This document shows positions 8,753-18,123 of a stretch of DNA of 64,000 nucleotides, piece by piece. Origin of the DNA: an uncultured Eggerthellaceae bacterium. Its GTDB lineage: Bacteria; Actinomycetota; Coriobacteriia; Coriobacteriales; Eggerthellaceae. The stretch spans positions 62,001 through 126,000 of the forward strand of contig CAKTUD010000005.1 of NCBI GenBank assembly GCA_934617425.1. The letters are read 5' to 3'. The position numbers were made by a program, and so were the translations under genes. The first letter of the stretch is position 1, and every line of letters begins with the position of its first letter. The notes under the pieces were generated by a model, which was not told the origin of the DNA, made no database searches, and was given only the letters and a program-made list of their open reading frames with translations.

Positions 8753-9406
8753 CTACTTGTCCCCTTTCGAACCGATGCGCGACTCCGTACCTGCACGCAA
8801 GCGCGCGATGTTTCCGCGATGCGCCCAAACAACGATCAGCGCAGCCGCGGTGCAAAGCACCACCGCCGGCCAAGCGCCCCAAAACTTGACCAGTGCGAAA
8901 ACCGGGCAAGCAAGAGCCGCGGCAAGCGAACCGACCGAAACGTATTTCGTAGCGACGACGAGCACTGCAAAGATCGCAAGCTCGGCGATTGCGATAGCGG
9001 GACCGAACGTCACGAACATGCAGCCCACGGCAACTGCGATGCCCTTTCCGCCCTTAAAACCAAGCCAAGGGCTGAAAACATGCCCGACGATGCAGCCGAA
9101 AAACGCCGCGGTCGAAAGCACGTCGTAGGACAGCTGATGAAAGCCCCCATAAGGCAGGACGAAGCTTGCAACCAAAAGCGACACGAGCAAACCTGAAACG
9201 ATGCCCTTGCCGAAATCGAGCACGAACACCGCGCCACCGCCTACCTTGCCCATGGTGCGAATGGCGTTGGTGGTGCCGATGTTGCCGCTACCATGCTCGC
9301 GCACATCGGTATGGTAGAAGACACGCGAGATGATGACGCCCCAAGGAATAGATCCCAGCAAAAACGAAAGCAAAAGAACGGCGCCGAAAACAGCTCTTTC
9401 AGTCAA
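8753..9406 (-). CDS. plsY: Acyl-phosphate:glycerol-3-phosphate acyltransferase PlsY
   Basis: 217 residues, an integral membrane enzyme making lysophosphatidate. Conserved PlsY loops are visible: LLGSIPWG near the N-terminus, the SGNIGTTNAIRTMG motif around residues 40-53 and GHVFSPWLGFKGGKG in the middle. Several hydrophobic segments alternate with these loops. Its stop codon is immediately followed by the gpsA ATG. Confidence 0.95.
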   Translation of the reverse strand: MTERAVFGAVLLLSFLLGSIPWGVIISRVFYHTDVREHGSGNIGTTNAIRTMGKVGGGAVFVLDFGKGIVSGLLVSLLVASFVLPYGGFHQLSYDVLSTAAFFGCIVGHVFSPWLGFKGGKGIAVAVGCMFVTFGPAIAIAELAIFAVLVVATKYVSVGSLAAALACPVFALVKFWGAWPAVVLCTAAALIVVWAHRGNIARLRAGTESRIGSKGDK

Positions 9407-9409
9407 GGC

Positions 9410-10729
9410 TTAATCCTTCTTCTTGAACTTGAAGCGAATGGGAGTACCGGACAGGTCGAATTTACTCCGCAAACGGTTTTCCAAGTAACGCTCGAAATTG
9501 GGCTCGATGAGGTCGGGGCGATTCACGAAAAGCGTGAACACCGGAGGACATTGGCCTGTTTGCGTCATGTATTTCATGCGCAGCACCGCCTTGCCTTTGG
9601 TAACGGTATGCCCGAATTCGCGAATATCTTGCAACCAGACATTCAGCTGGTTGGTGGGAATCGTTTTCGTGAAGTTCGCATAAGCCTGGTCGATGGTGTC
9701 CCAGATTTTCACCACGCTCTTGCCGGTAAGGGCCGACACCGCGATGACCGGCGCGTATTTGACGTGGATGAGCTTCTCCTCAACCTCTTCGCGTACTTCC
9801 ATCTTGCGCTCGGTGTCGACGACATCCCACTTGTTCAAAACGATGACCATGGCGCAACCGCGTTCGGCTGCAAAACCTGCAACGCGCTGGTCCTGATCGG
9901 TGACGCCCAACGTTCCGTCGATCACGAGCAACGCGACGTCGGCGCGGTCGATAGCACGCATGGCGCGTACGAACCCGTAATATTCGACATCCTCGTTGAT
10001 TTGGCTTTTGCGACGCAAGCCGGCGGTGTCGACGATGGTGTAGCGCTTGCCGTCGTGCTCCACCACGGTATCGATGGCATCGCGCGTTGTTCCCGCGACG
10101 TTCGAGACGATGGAGCGATCATTGTTGGTGAGCTTATTGGTAAGCGACGACTTGCCGGCATTGGGGCGACCGATGATGGCCACGTTGATGCCAGACTCAT
10201 CCTCTTCCTCGTCTTGATGCGGATAACCCTGCGCACGCAAGGCCTCCACCACGGCATCGAGCAAATCCCCCGTGCCGTTGCCGTGCAGCGACGAGACAGG
10301 CCACGGATCGCCTAGACCAAGCTGATAAAACTCCCATACCTCATGCATTTTCTCGGGGTTGTCCATCTTGTTGACCACGGCGAAAACAGGCTTGGAGTTG
10401 CGACGCAGCATGCGGGCAACCTCCTCGTCGTCGGCATTTATTCCGGTGCGTCCATCCACTATCAAGATGATGACATCGGCTTCATTTGCCGCAGTGAATG
10501 CTTGATGGGTGATGGATGCCTGAAACTCGTCATCATCGCCCATCTCAATGCCGCCGGTGTCGACCAACGCAAAGCGCACGCCGTTCCATTCGGTTTCATG
10601 ATAGGAGCGATCGCGCGTGACGCCGCGCATCTCATGCACGATGGCGTCGTCGGCCTGGGCGATACGGTTTACGAACGTTGATTTTCCGACGTTGGGGCGA
10701 CCAACGACGGCGACCAAGGGCAGACTCAT
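9410..10729 (-). CDS. der: GTPase Der (EngA), 50S subunit assembly factor
   Basis: 439 residues with two tandem GTPase domains and a C-terminal KH-like domain, as in all Der proteins. The first G domain has GRPNVGKS at 10-17, DTGG and NKMD; the second has GRPNAGKSS near 187, DTAGLRRKSQ and NKWD. The C-terminal basic tail KFKKKD is typical. It acts on late 50S assembly. It is three bases from plsY and downstream of the radical SAM gene, a common actinobacterial and clostridial neighbourhood. Confidence 0.97.
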   Translation of the reverse strand: MSLPLVAVVGRPNVGKSTFVNRIAQADDAIVHEMRGVTRDRSYHETEWNGVRFALVDTGGIEMGDDDEFQASITHQAFTAANEADVIILIVDGRTGINADDEEVARMLRRNSKPVFAVVNKMDNPEKMHEVWEFYQLGLGDPWPVSSLHGNGTGDLLDAVVEALRAQGYPHQDEEEDESGINVAIIGRPNAGKSSLTNKLTNNDRSIVSNVAGTTRDAIDTVVEHDGKRYTIVDTAGLRRKSQINEDVEYYGFVRAMRAIDRADVALLVIDGTLGVTDQDQRVAGFAAERGCAMVIVLNKWDVVDTERKMEVREEVEEKLIHVKYAPVIAVSALTGKSVVKIWDTIDQAYANFTKTIPTNQLNVWLQDIREFGHTVTKGKAVLRMKYMTQTGQCPPVFTLFVNRPDLIEPNFERYLENRLRSKFDLSGTPIRFKFKKKD

Positions 10730-10769
10730 GAAGAGCCTCCTCTCTTTGCTCTATTCTGATTGCGAGGCG

Positions 10770-12221
10770 CTATCGAAGCGCCAGCTCGGCGATTTGCTTT
10801 AAATATTCGATCGGGGTACAGGATATCACGGCGATGGGCACGCCAGCCGCCTTCTCCATATCCTCCAAACGCATACCATCAAGCATAACGCCATCGTCGT
10901 TGAAAACCACTTCTTGTATGCCGTACAGGACGCGGTGAGGGTCCGCTTCGTCTCCCTTAAGACGAGCGGAAATAGCGCGGGAGACGTCTCCGCCCACAAG
11001 CAAACCGGTAACGTTCACGTTGCCGCCGAAATATTCGTTCTTGACATAAAAGGGCACCAGACGGCCCGAAAGCGGGCCTGCGGCTATCAGCCGATCAAGA
11101 AAATCCCGCTGAGCTTCACCGGCGACCAGGCAAAAGATGGTATTCGCGGCCTCGAGGGCACGCGCGCATTCTTGAACAACACCCTCTCCCACGGCTCTAT
11201 ACCAATCATCAACCGTCGAGCGGATGATGCCTATGCCATCCTCGAAGAGCTCGAATTCGCCATAGGTCGAGGCATCGGGCAGGTTGTCGATGATTCGACC
11301 ATGATAAGCGTTGCTGTAGAACTCATCAGCTGGATAAACCCAAGGGTTGCCACGCTCGGCAAGCGCCCGACGACGAAACGGCTCCACGTCGTCGAGCACG
11401 CGCTGAGAAGCACCCGGGTCGTTGAAACTACGCTCGAAACGAGTTTGGTACTTGGTGTAGCCCAGCGGCACGATGCCGATACTCAGGATTCCTGGGCGGG
11501 CATAAGCCCAGTCAAGGGTCTCGACAAGATACTTTCCATCGTTCTCACCTGGCACCAAGACGATCTGAGCATGAGCTTCGATGCCGGCATCGAGCAGGCG
11601 ATCGAACGCCGCCAGCCCATGAGCGGCATTGCGGCCGATGAGCCTGCGTCGCACCTCGGGATTGAAGACCTGCAAAGAAACATGAAGCGGTGTTATACGC
11701 TGTTCTATTATGCGCGCCTCGTCCTCGGGTCTCAGGTTGGTAAGCGTCACGAAAGTGCCGACCAGAAAACTCAAGCGAAAATCGTCGTCGCGCAGCGTGA
11801 GCGAAGGACGCAGCCCCTTGGGAAGCTGCCGCATGAAACAGAATGTGCAAGCATTTCGGCACTGGATAACGCCGTCGAACACCAATCCCGAAAATTCGAT
11901 GCCCCAATCCTCGCCGTAATCGCGATAAAGGTCGACTTCGCCTTGCTCGCCATCGGTATCGATGTAGGTAAGCGTCACCTCGTCGTCGGAAGCGAACCAA
12001 CGCCAATCGATCACGTCACGCAGCGGATGGCCATCAACCGCCAAGATCTTGCAGCCCGAAGTGAATCCGGCATCGTCAGCGGGAGATTCGGGCTCGACCG
12101 ATTCGATCACGGCCTCGCAATAAGGCTGCGCGGGCGCTTCGTCTTCTGCCGCTTTCTCGATGTCGTGCGAGGGGTAGCTCGGGTGCTTTTTCGGCTGGTC
12201 GCGGATTTCGATATTGGTCAC
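10770..12221 (-). CDS. Radical SAM / PDZ-like protein with DUF512 domain
   Basis: 483 residues from GTG at 12221, which overlaps the ispH stop (GTGA). The upstream extension in the open frame lies wholly inside ispH and is rejected. A PDZ-like region is at about 32-90. A radical SAM-like cluster CRNACTFCF gives C121, C125 and C128, and the C-terminus is a DUF512 domain. The family is widely conserved in Clostridia, Actinobacteria and Cyanobacteria next to der but its reaction is not known to me. Co-transcription with der and ispH is likely. Confidence 0.85.
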   Translation of the reverse strand: MTNIEIRDQPKKHPSYPSHDIEKAAEDEAPAQPYCEAVIESVEPESPADDAGFTSGCKILAVDGHPLRDVIDWRWFASDDEVTLTYIDTDGEQGEVDLYRDYGEDWGIEFSGLVFDGVIQCRNACTFCFMRQLPKGLRPSLTLRDDDFRLSFLVGTFVTLTNLRPEDEARIIEQRITPLHVSLQVFNPEVRRRLIGRNAAHGLAAFDRLLDAGIEAHAQIVLVPGENDGKYLVETLDWAYARPGILSIGIVPLGYTKYQTRFERSFNDPGASQRVLDDVEPFRRRALAERGNPWVYPADEFYSNAYHGRIIDNLPDASTYGEFELFEDGIGIIRSTVDDWYRAVGEGVVQECARALEAANTIFCLVAGEAQRDFLDRLIAAGPLSGRLVPFYVKNEYFGGNVNVTGLLVGGDVSRAISARLKGDEADPHRVLYGIQEVVFNDDGVMLDGMRLEDMEKAAGVPIAVISCTPIEYLKQIAELALR

Positions 12222-13057
12222 AAGCGCTCCAACTTCTCGACGACCGTCGCGATTTGCACCTCCGGGGTCGAAGCTCCAGCGGTAACACCCACAACCTCGC
12301 AGTCGGCAAACCACAGAGGGTCGATTTCGTCGGGCGACTCGATGTGATACGTACGCGCGCACGCCGCTTTGCAAATGCTTGCGAGACGCGTGGTATTAGA
12401 CGAGTTGCGCCCACCGATCACCACCACCGCATCAACTCTACCGGCCAAATCGACCGCAGCCTCTTGACGCTGGCTCGTTGCCGTGCAGATGGTGTTCTTC
12501 ACATCGGGATTTATCCCCTGCTTACGTAAAGCGGCGACTATGGCATCGAGCGCGTTGCGCTGCTGGGTGGTCTGAACCACGATGCCCACGGGGTCGTACA
12601 CGTCGTCGGGCAGATCAGCCGGCGCGGCCGCCACGATGACACGAGCGTCGGCCTCATTTGCACGCGCCGTCAAGCCTTCCACTTCGGGATGCCCCTCTTC
12701 GCCGACCACGATCACGCAGCCGTATTTGCTCGCAAGCATGAAGGCGGCTTTTTGAGCTGCCGCGACAAAGGGGCACGTGGCGTCGAGCACCTTGTCTGTT
12801 TTCGCCTCGACATCACGCATGACCTGCGGTGTTACGCCATGGCTGCGAATAATCACCGTCTCGCCCGGCGAGATCTCACCGACCGAAGAGATCTCGTCGA
12901 CGCCCGCGCTGGCAAGTTCGCGCACCACTAAAGGATTATGAATCAGCGGCCCTAGCGTATGAGCCTTCTCACTTGACTCGGCGGCTTTCAAAGCTATGTC
13001 GAGCGCGCGCTGCACGCCATAGCAAGCACCGGCGTACTTGGCTTTGATTACTTTCAT
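12218..13057 (-). CDS. ispH: 4-hydroxy-3-methylbut-2-enyl diphosphate reductase
   Basis: 279 residues. This Fe-S enzyme performs the last step of the MEP isoprenoid pathway, giving IPP and DMAPP. The three conserved cluster cysteines are C12 (GACYGV), C95 (DATCPFV) and C191 (NTICTATSQRQ). The conserved TTQQ motif precedes the last one. There is no S1-domain extension. It follows plsC by about 50 bases and overlaps the radical SAM gene start, so these are probably one transcript. Confidence 0.96.
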   Translation of the reverse strand: MKVIKAKYAGACYGVQRALDIALKAAESSEKAHTLGPLIHNPLVVRELASAGVDEISSVGEISPGETVIIRSHGVTPQVMRDVEAKTDKVLDATCPFVAAAQKAAFMLASKYGCVIVVGEEGHPEVEGLTARANEADARVIVAAAPADLPDDVYDPVGIVVQTTQQRNALDAIVAALRKQGINPDVKNTICTATSQRQEAAVDLAGRVDAVVVIGGRNSSNTTRLASICKAACARTYHIESPDEIDPLWFADCEVVGVTAGASTPEVQIATVVEKLERL

Positions 13058-13105
13058 GAGAAATCCTCTCGAGCACCGATCCAGCCCGACCCGCCCTGGC
13101 CGATG

Positions 13106-13966
13106 TCAGCGCTCCTTCTTGTCGACGGTCGCCGCTAGATCACGGCTTGCGTGGCGCGGTATCTCATGCTCGGCGAACACCGCACGATAATCCTTTCCAT
13201 CAGGGAACAAGGCCTTCATATCGACATGCTCTGGAGCCTTCTCTTGGCTCAAAGCAAAGCATTCGCGCATGGCATACCACATGCAACCGTCAAGCTTGTC
13301 CTGCTTGTCAAGGAAGTCGAAATCCTCGAGCATGATAGGCTCGCCGAATTCGCAAGTTACTTTCGGGAAGCGCACGCGCTCGCCCTTGCGCTTGATGTCT
13401 TCGGCATGGCGCACGGTCATTGGAAGGATAGGCGCGCGGCCCATACGCGCTATAAGCGCAGCGCCGCCGTGTATCTCGGGAACCTTCGAGCCCTTGCCAC
13501 GGCGCGTCCCCTCGGGCAGGATGCAGATGACCTCGTTGTTCTTGAGCATGCGCGCCGCACGCTTGATGGCGGTACGGTCGGCGGTATCCCGTTTGATGGG
13601 AAACACGCCCAGATGGGAAAGCAGCCATCCGAAGACATACGGCTTCCCATCGAAAAGCGTGTTCCGCGCGATGAACCGGGGCCACATCGTCGGACGCACC
13701 GACAGATACATGAACACCACGTCAAGAAAAGACGTATGGTTGGCCACTACGACCACACCCGATTTGCCTTTGAATGCGCTAAGGTTCTCGCGTCCGTCGA
13801 CACGATAGCGAAACAGCACTTTGAAGATAGCGCCGACAAGCCCGACGATAATGGAAGCGAAGACACGCGAGATATGACGCTCCGAAGAATCGCCACCAAA
13901 AGGCATGTCCCAACATTTCTCATAACCGCGCGCTGCGTTCTTTTCGGCGGATTCCTTCTCCCCCAT
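13106..13966 (-). CDS. plsC: 1-acyl-sn-glycerol-3-phosphate acyltransferase
   Basis: 286 residues from ATG at 13966, preferred because GGGTGG lies six bases upstream; a GTG at 13990 would overlap cmk. The acyltransferase motif HX4D is NHTSFLD (H77, D82) and a second motif PEGTRRGKGS follows. A hydrophobic segment at about 36-52 would anchor it in the membrane. It makes phosphatidic acid from lysophosphatidate. The C-terminus is charged and ends with a lysine-rich stretch. Confidence 0.9.
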   Translation of the reverse strand: MGEKESAEKNAARGYEKCWDMPFGGDSSERHISRVFASIIVGLVGAIFKVLFRYRVDGRENLSAFKGKSGVVVVANHTSFLDVVFMYLSVRPTMWPRFIARNTLFDGKPYVFGWLLSHLGVFPIKRDTADRTAIKRAARMLKNNEVICILPEGTRRGKGSKVPEIHGGAALIARMGRAPILPMTVRHAEDIKRKGERVRFPKVTCEFGEPIMLEDFDFLDKQDKLDGCMWYAMRECFALSQEKAPEHVDMKALFPDGKDYRAVFAEHEIPRHASRDLAATVDKKER

Positions 13967-13980
13967 GCCAAACCACCCGA

Positions 13981-14652
13981 CTACTTGCACGCAGCGGCAA
14001 GCGCGCAGATCTTCTCGATAACTTGCTCGATGGTCAATTCGGAAGAATCGAGCATAACGGCATCGTCGGCCGGAACAAGCGGCGAAGAAGCCCTCGAAGA
14101 ATCCGCCTCGTCGCGAGCCACGATATCAGCCAAGACTTCCTCGTAGTTCGTGGACCCAACACCGCGCTCCGCATTTTGCACGACACGACGACGGGCACGT
14201 TCCTCAGCCGAAGCGAACAAGAACACCTTGAGCTTAGCGTCGGGGAATACCACGGTTCCGATATCGCGCCCCTCTACCACATAATCGCCGCCGTTGCCTA
14301 TGCGCTGCTGCTGAGCGACAAGCGCCTCACGCACGACAGGCTGCTTCGAAACCTGGCTCACCGCGCGATCAACTTCGGCCGTGCGGATAGCGCGCGTCAC
14401 GTCGACGCCACCCATCAACACGCCCGCAGGCGAAGGGTTGCCCGCCTCGTAAACGAACTCGATATGGTAGTCGTTGGCAACACGACCAAGCGCCGCGGCG
14501 TCATCGAAGGCCACACCGTTTTCGATTGCCTGCCATGCGATAGCGCGATACATAGCGCCGGTGTCGAGGCAGGTAAAGCCCAAACGACGGGCAACCTCCT
14601 TGGAAACAGTGGACTTTCCGGCCCCCGCAGGACCATCGATAGCGATAATCAT
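13981..14652 (-). CDS. cmk: Cytidylate kinase
   Basis: 223 residues. It phosphorylates CMP and dCMP. The P-loop GPAGAGKST starts at residue 7, a conserved LDTGAMYRA follows near 30, and GRDIGTVVFPDA is the nucleotide-binding motif in the middle. Its start overlaps the aroA stop by four bases (ATGA). The aroA-cmk-plsC-ispH order is known from Clostridia and relatives. Confidence 0.96.
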   Translation of the reverse strand: MIIAIDGPAGAGKSTVSKEVARRLGFTCLDTGAMYRAIAWQAIENGVAFDDAAALGRVANDYHIEFVYEAGNPSPAGVLMGGVDVTRAIRTAEVDRAVSQVSKQPVVREALVAQQQRIGNGGDYVVEGRDIGTVVFPDAKLKVFLFASAEERARRRVVQNAERGVGSTNYEEVLADIVARDEADSSRASSPLVPADDAVMLDSSELTIEQVIEKICALAAACK

Positions 14653-15974
14653 CGAACCAACCTCTCGATATCTTGAAGAAAACTCGGATAGCTTACATCA
14701 ACGCAGTCGAAATCGCGCACACCGATGGGCTTGTTTCCCGTAAGACCCACAAGCGACCAGGTCATAGCCAAGCGATGATCCCCCAGCGAATCGAACACGA
14801 TGCCATCGGGAACCTCGAGGTCGGGGTTGCCTTCAACAAACAAATCGTCGCCTTCGATCCACGAATCGACCCCGAGCATCTGAAGACCCTCTTGCATCGC
14901 CGTCAAACGATCGGTCTCCTTCGCACGGAGCTCGCCCGCATCGCGAAACACCGTGACGCCATGGGCAAATGCGGCGACCAGGGCAAGTACGGGCACCTCG
15001 TCAACCAAACTCGCGATCTTCGACCCGGGGATCTCGCAACCGCGAAGCTTACCCGAATAGCTCGCCGACATGATCCCATAGGGCTCTTTGCCCGAAGACC
15101 CCGTGCGACGCACCTCGATGTCGGCGCCCATGCGCTCAAGCGTGCGGAAAAAGCCCGTACGGGCGGTGTTCAAACTCACATTTTCTATCTGTATGGCGCT
15201 TCCCCGCTTCAAGAGCGCGGCGCATACAAGGAACGCCGCAGATGACGGATCACCGGGAACACGCACTTCGCAGCCCTTCATCTGGGCAGGCCCCGTCACG
15301 CTTGCGCTGCGTTCCGCCGCGGTAGTCTCGACACCGTATTCGGGCAGCATGAGCTCGGTATGATTGCGCGAGGTCGAAGGCTCGACCAACGTTGTGGTGC
15401 CATTGGCGTAAATGCCCGCCAGCAAAACGGCAGTTTTCAATTGGGCGGACGCCATAGGCGCATCATAGGTGATCGCATTCAGATTGCGCGTGCCATGCTC
15501 GGTTATCGGAAGAGTCTCAGCACCCGCCGGATCGAAATGCACACCCATCTTCATAAGCGGTGCCGTGATGCGACGCATCGGGCGGCGCGAAAGCGATTCA
15601 TCGCCCTCCAAACGCACCTCGATATCCCAGGGCGCCAAAATACCCATCAGCAGGCGCGCCGTGGTGCCGGAATTTCCACAATAAATGGGACCGTCGGGCT
15701 GCTTTGGGCCTTTCACACCCCAGCCAACCACTCCACCGGAAAGACTACCGTCGGATTGCTTTTCAAGCGAAACCTGCGCACCCAGTTTCTGAACAGCGGC
15801 AATCGATGCACGAACATCGCTCGAGTCGAGAACGCCCAACAAGCGCGACGAACCTTCGGCCATAGCCGAAAACAAAACAGCGCGATGCGAGATGCTCTTG
15901 TCACCAGGAACGCTGCACGAACCCAAAAGCGGCCCCGCCAGAGGGCTTATGTGTGTCACTTCGTCATTCGACAT
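14649..15974 (-). CDS. aroA: 3-phosphoshikimate 1-carboxyvinyltransferase (EPSP synthase)
   Basis: 441 residues. Sixth step of the shikimate pathway, joining shikimate 3-phosphate and PEP. Landmarks are SVPGDKSISHRAV near residue 20, GNSGTTARLL with the conserved Gly of the PEP site near 100, and AGELRAKETDRL (equivalent of the RxKExDR motif) in the C-terminal half. It overlaps the end of tyrA by 11 bases. Confidence 0.96.
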   Translation of the reverse strand: MSNDEVTHISPLAGPLLGSCSVPGDKSISHRAVLFSAMAEGSSRLLGVLDSSDVRASIAAVQKLGAQVSLEKQSDGSLSGGVVGWGVKGPKQPDGPIYCGNSGTTARLLMGILAPWDIEVRLEGDESLSRRPMRRITAPLMKMGVHFDPAGAETLPITEHGTRNLNAITYDAPMASAQLKTAVLLAGIYANGTTTLVEPSTSRNHTELMLPEYGVETTAAERSASVTGPAQMKGCEVRVPGDPSSAAFLVCAALLKRGSAIQIENVSLNTARTGFFRTLERMGADIEVRRTGSSGKEPYGIMSASYSGKLRGCEIPGSKIASLVDEVPVLALVAAFAHGVTVFRDAGELRAKETDRLTAMQEGLQMLGVDSWIEGDDLFVEGNPDLEVPDGIVFDSLGDHRLAMTWSLVGLTGNKPIGVRDFDCVDVSYPSFLQDIERLVR

Positions 15975-17139
15975 GAGTATGCTCCTTTGGTGAAAGCGGA
16001 CTAAACGACACCGAGAATCCGGCGTTTATCAACTCGAGCGAGAGCTTGCCGATATCGCCTTCGTCGGTAAGCAACATGTTCAGCACAGCGCTGTTTTCCG
16101 TCAAGTGGTCGATCTCGATCGATTGAATGTTGCATCCCATATTGCTGGCAATCGTGGTTACCTCGGCAACAACGCCATTGCGCTGCGAAATGGGGATGCG
16201 CACCTCTATCAAGCGTTCGGATGAGGGCACCCATGCCGCAGGCAGCGAGCGACGTGCCTCGGCCGCCTGGCCAAGCAATCGCTCCATGCCGGCGCGATCT
16301 CCTCCACGCAAAGCCTCTGCAAACGACTGCAGAATCGAGCACATGCCGTCGATGCCGGAAAGCACTTCGTTTGCGTTGTCGAATTCGATGCCCGTCCATA
16401 AGTCGGCGGAGCCCGCCGCAATGCGCGTCGTGTCCTTGAAGCCTCCTGCCGCAAGGCGCATGATGTTCTTCTGCTCGTCAGCGGCATTATCCGCAAGCGT
16501 CACCAGCGACGATGCCACCAGGTGCGGAACATGGCTCACCACCGCAACCGCGCGATCATGCTGCTCGCGTGGAATCGAGATCATGCGCGCGCCAAGGCCG
16601 GTAACGAACTCGTGCAGATGTTGTATGTCGTCACCGTCGGTCCGCTCGTTGGGACACAAGATCCAATATGCACCCTGGAACATGTCGGCACGACACCCAT
16701 CGATGCCGTTTTTCTCAGACCCGCACATCGGATGTCCGGGAACATAGCGCGAAGGATCGGAGAGCGACTCGTTCGCGATGCCGCAAATGCGCGTCTTCGT
16801 AGAAGCGGTGTCGGTAATAAGCCCCGCATAGCCCCATTGCTCAAGCCGCTCGAAATAGTACCCCGCAACGTCAACAGGCGTTGCGATCATCACGAGATCG
16901 CAACCACCGATGACGAAAGCACGCAGCGCATCATCATCGGGCTTCACAGCGAAATCGACCATGCCCTTTTCAAGCGCGATCTCGAGAGTGCGCTCGTCGG
17001 TATCGACACCGAAGATGCGCACATCAGGCCACACGGCACGCAAAGCGCTTGCACATGATGAGCCGATAAGACCCAGGCCCACTATCGCTACACGCGAGAA
17101 CGGACATGTTTTGCTTGCATTCTCTTCCGATAAACTCAT
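15964..17139 (-). CDS. tyrA: Prephenate dehydrogenase with C-terminal ACT domain
   Basis: 391 residues. It converts prephenate to 4-hydroxyphenylpyruvate for tyrosine. The Rossmann motif GLGLIGSS begins at residue 21. HPMCGSEKNGIDG carries the catalytic region. The C-terminus (about 315-385) looks like an ACT domain, with RNGVVAEVTTIASNMGCNI, consistent with feedback control by an aromatic amino acid. It overlaps aroA, so the two aromatic genes are coupled. Confidence 0.94.
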   Translation of the reverse strand: MSLSEENASKTCPFSRVAIVGLGLIGSSCASALRAVWPDVRIFGVDTDERTLEIALEKGMVDFAVKPDDDALRAFVIGGCDLVMIATPVDVAGYYFERLEQWGYAGLITDTASTKTRICGIANESLSDPSRYVPGHPMCGSEKNGIDGCRADMFQGAYWILCPNERTDGDDIQHLHEFVTGLGARMISIPREQHDRAVAVVSHVPHLVASSLVTLADNAADEQKNIMRLAAGGFKDTTRIAAGSADLWTGIEFDNANEVLSGIDGMCSILQSFAEALRGGDRAGMERLLGQAAEARRSLPAAWVPSSERLIEVRIPISQRNGVVAEVTTIASNMGCNIQSIEIDHLTENSAVLNMLLTDEGDIGKLSLELINAGFSVSFSPLSPKEHTHVE

Positions 17140-17153
17140 TTGGAGAACCTCTC

Positions 17154-17201
17154 ATGCTAGGGCGCCTTCGCTTTGCTTCGGCGCTTCGATCATTCTAGCA
17201 T
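17154..17201 (-). repeat. Nested inverted repeat between rluB and tyrA
   Basis: ATGCTAG at 17154-17160 is complementary to CTAGCAT at 17195-17201, and inside lies GCGCC (17162-17166) with GGCGC (17180-17184). The nested stems could form one long hairpin in the transcript. No T run follows, so it does not look like an intrinsic terminator. Confidence 0.45.
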
Positions 17202-17218
17202 CGAGCAGCGAGGATCCG

Positions 17219-18121
17219 TTACTCGATGGCGGCTCTGAGGGCAGCAACCTCGGAATCATCGAGAACGCGCCATTTCCCACGCCCAAGATCTCCCAAGCCG
17301 ATCGGCCCGAACATATCACGGTGAAGCGCCACAACAGGATGGCCGATAGCCGCGAACATGCGCTTCACCTGGTGGTATCGCCCTTCGCGAATACTGATTC
17401 GCACATACGAGCGCGCCCGGGAGCGCTCTTTAATGATCTCAGCGTATACGCGCGAGCCGCCACGAGCGACCTGCGAGGGCATCACCAGCACATGCGCAGC
17501 ATGCGCTGCTTCATCGCCCTGTAAAATAGCAACCTCGGCAGGCTGCGTAGGGCCATCATCGAGATCGATTCCGTAACGCAGCTGGTCGAGTTCTTTCTCC
17601 GTCGGCTTCCCTTCGACGCAAGCGATGTAGACCTTCTTCACATGATGGCGCGGATGCAAAAGCCCGTTGCCTAGATCGCCATCAGTCGAGAAAAGAAGAA
17701 CGCCCGTCGTATCGGTATCCAAACGTCCGATTGGAAAAAGCCCTGGATATCGGCTTATGGGCGCCAAATCGGCAACACAAGGGCGCTCGAGCTGATCATG
17801 CATGGTGGTTATCACGCCCGCAGGCTTGTGAAGCACGAGCGTGATGCTCCCATCGCTGAGATGTATCTCCATGCCATCAACCGCAACAACGTCGACAAGC
17901 GGATCAACCTTGCTACCGAGTTCGGTTACCACCCGCCCGTTCACGGTAACACGACCCGCAGTCATAAGATTCTCGGAACCACGACGCGACGCAGCTCCCG
18001 CACGCGCCAAAAACTTTTGCAAGCGCATGGGAACGATGCGCTCGCCATTTTGCGAAACTTCAGGAGAGTCCTGGCTTCCCGCCGCTTTTCCTACTGTTTG
18101 AGTATCTTCGATTTTCGCCAT
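17219..18121 (-). CDS. rluB: 23S rRNA pseudouridine synthase, RluB/RsuA family
   Basis: 300 residues from ATG at 18121; a GTG six bases upstream (18127) overlaps the scpB stop as GTGA and is an equally possible start. An S4 RNA-binding domain (MRLQKFLARAGAASRRGSENL) comes first and the catalytic aspartate lies in GRLDTDTTGVLLFSTDGDL. RluB pairs with ScpB in many Gram-positive genomes. The exact target uridine cannot be read from the sequence, so RsuA- or RluE-type activity is not excluded. Confidence 0.88.
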   Translation of the reverse strand: MAKIEDTQTVGKAAGSQDSPEVSQNGERIVPMRLQKFLARAGAASRRGSENLMTAGRVTVNGRVVTELGSKVDPLVDVVAVDGMEIHLSDGSITLVLHKPAGVITTMHDQLERPCVADLAPISRYPGLFPIGRLDTDTTGVLLFSTDGDLGNGLLHPRHHVKKVYIACVEGKPTEKELDQLRYGIDLDDGPTQPAEVAILQGDEAAHAAHVLVMPSQVARGGSRVYAEIIKERSRARSYVRISIREGRYHQVKRMFAAIGHPVVALHRDMFGPIGLGDLGRGKWRVLDDSEVAALRAAIE

Positions 18122-18123
18122 GC

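Noticed and set aside
12222..12374. N-terminal extension of the radical SAM protein
   Set aside because: It lies entirely within ispH, and a GTG coupled to the ispH stop is a better start.
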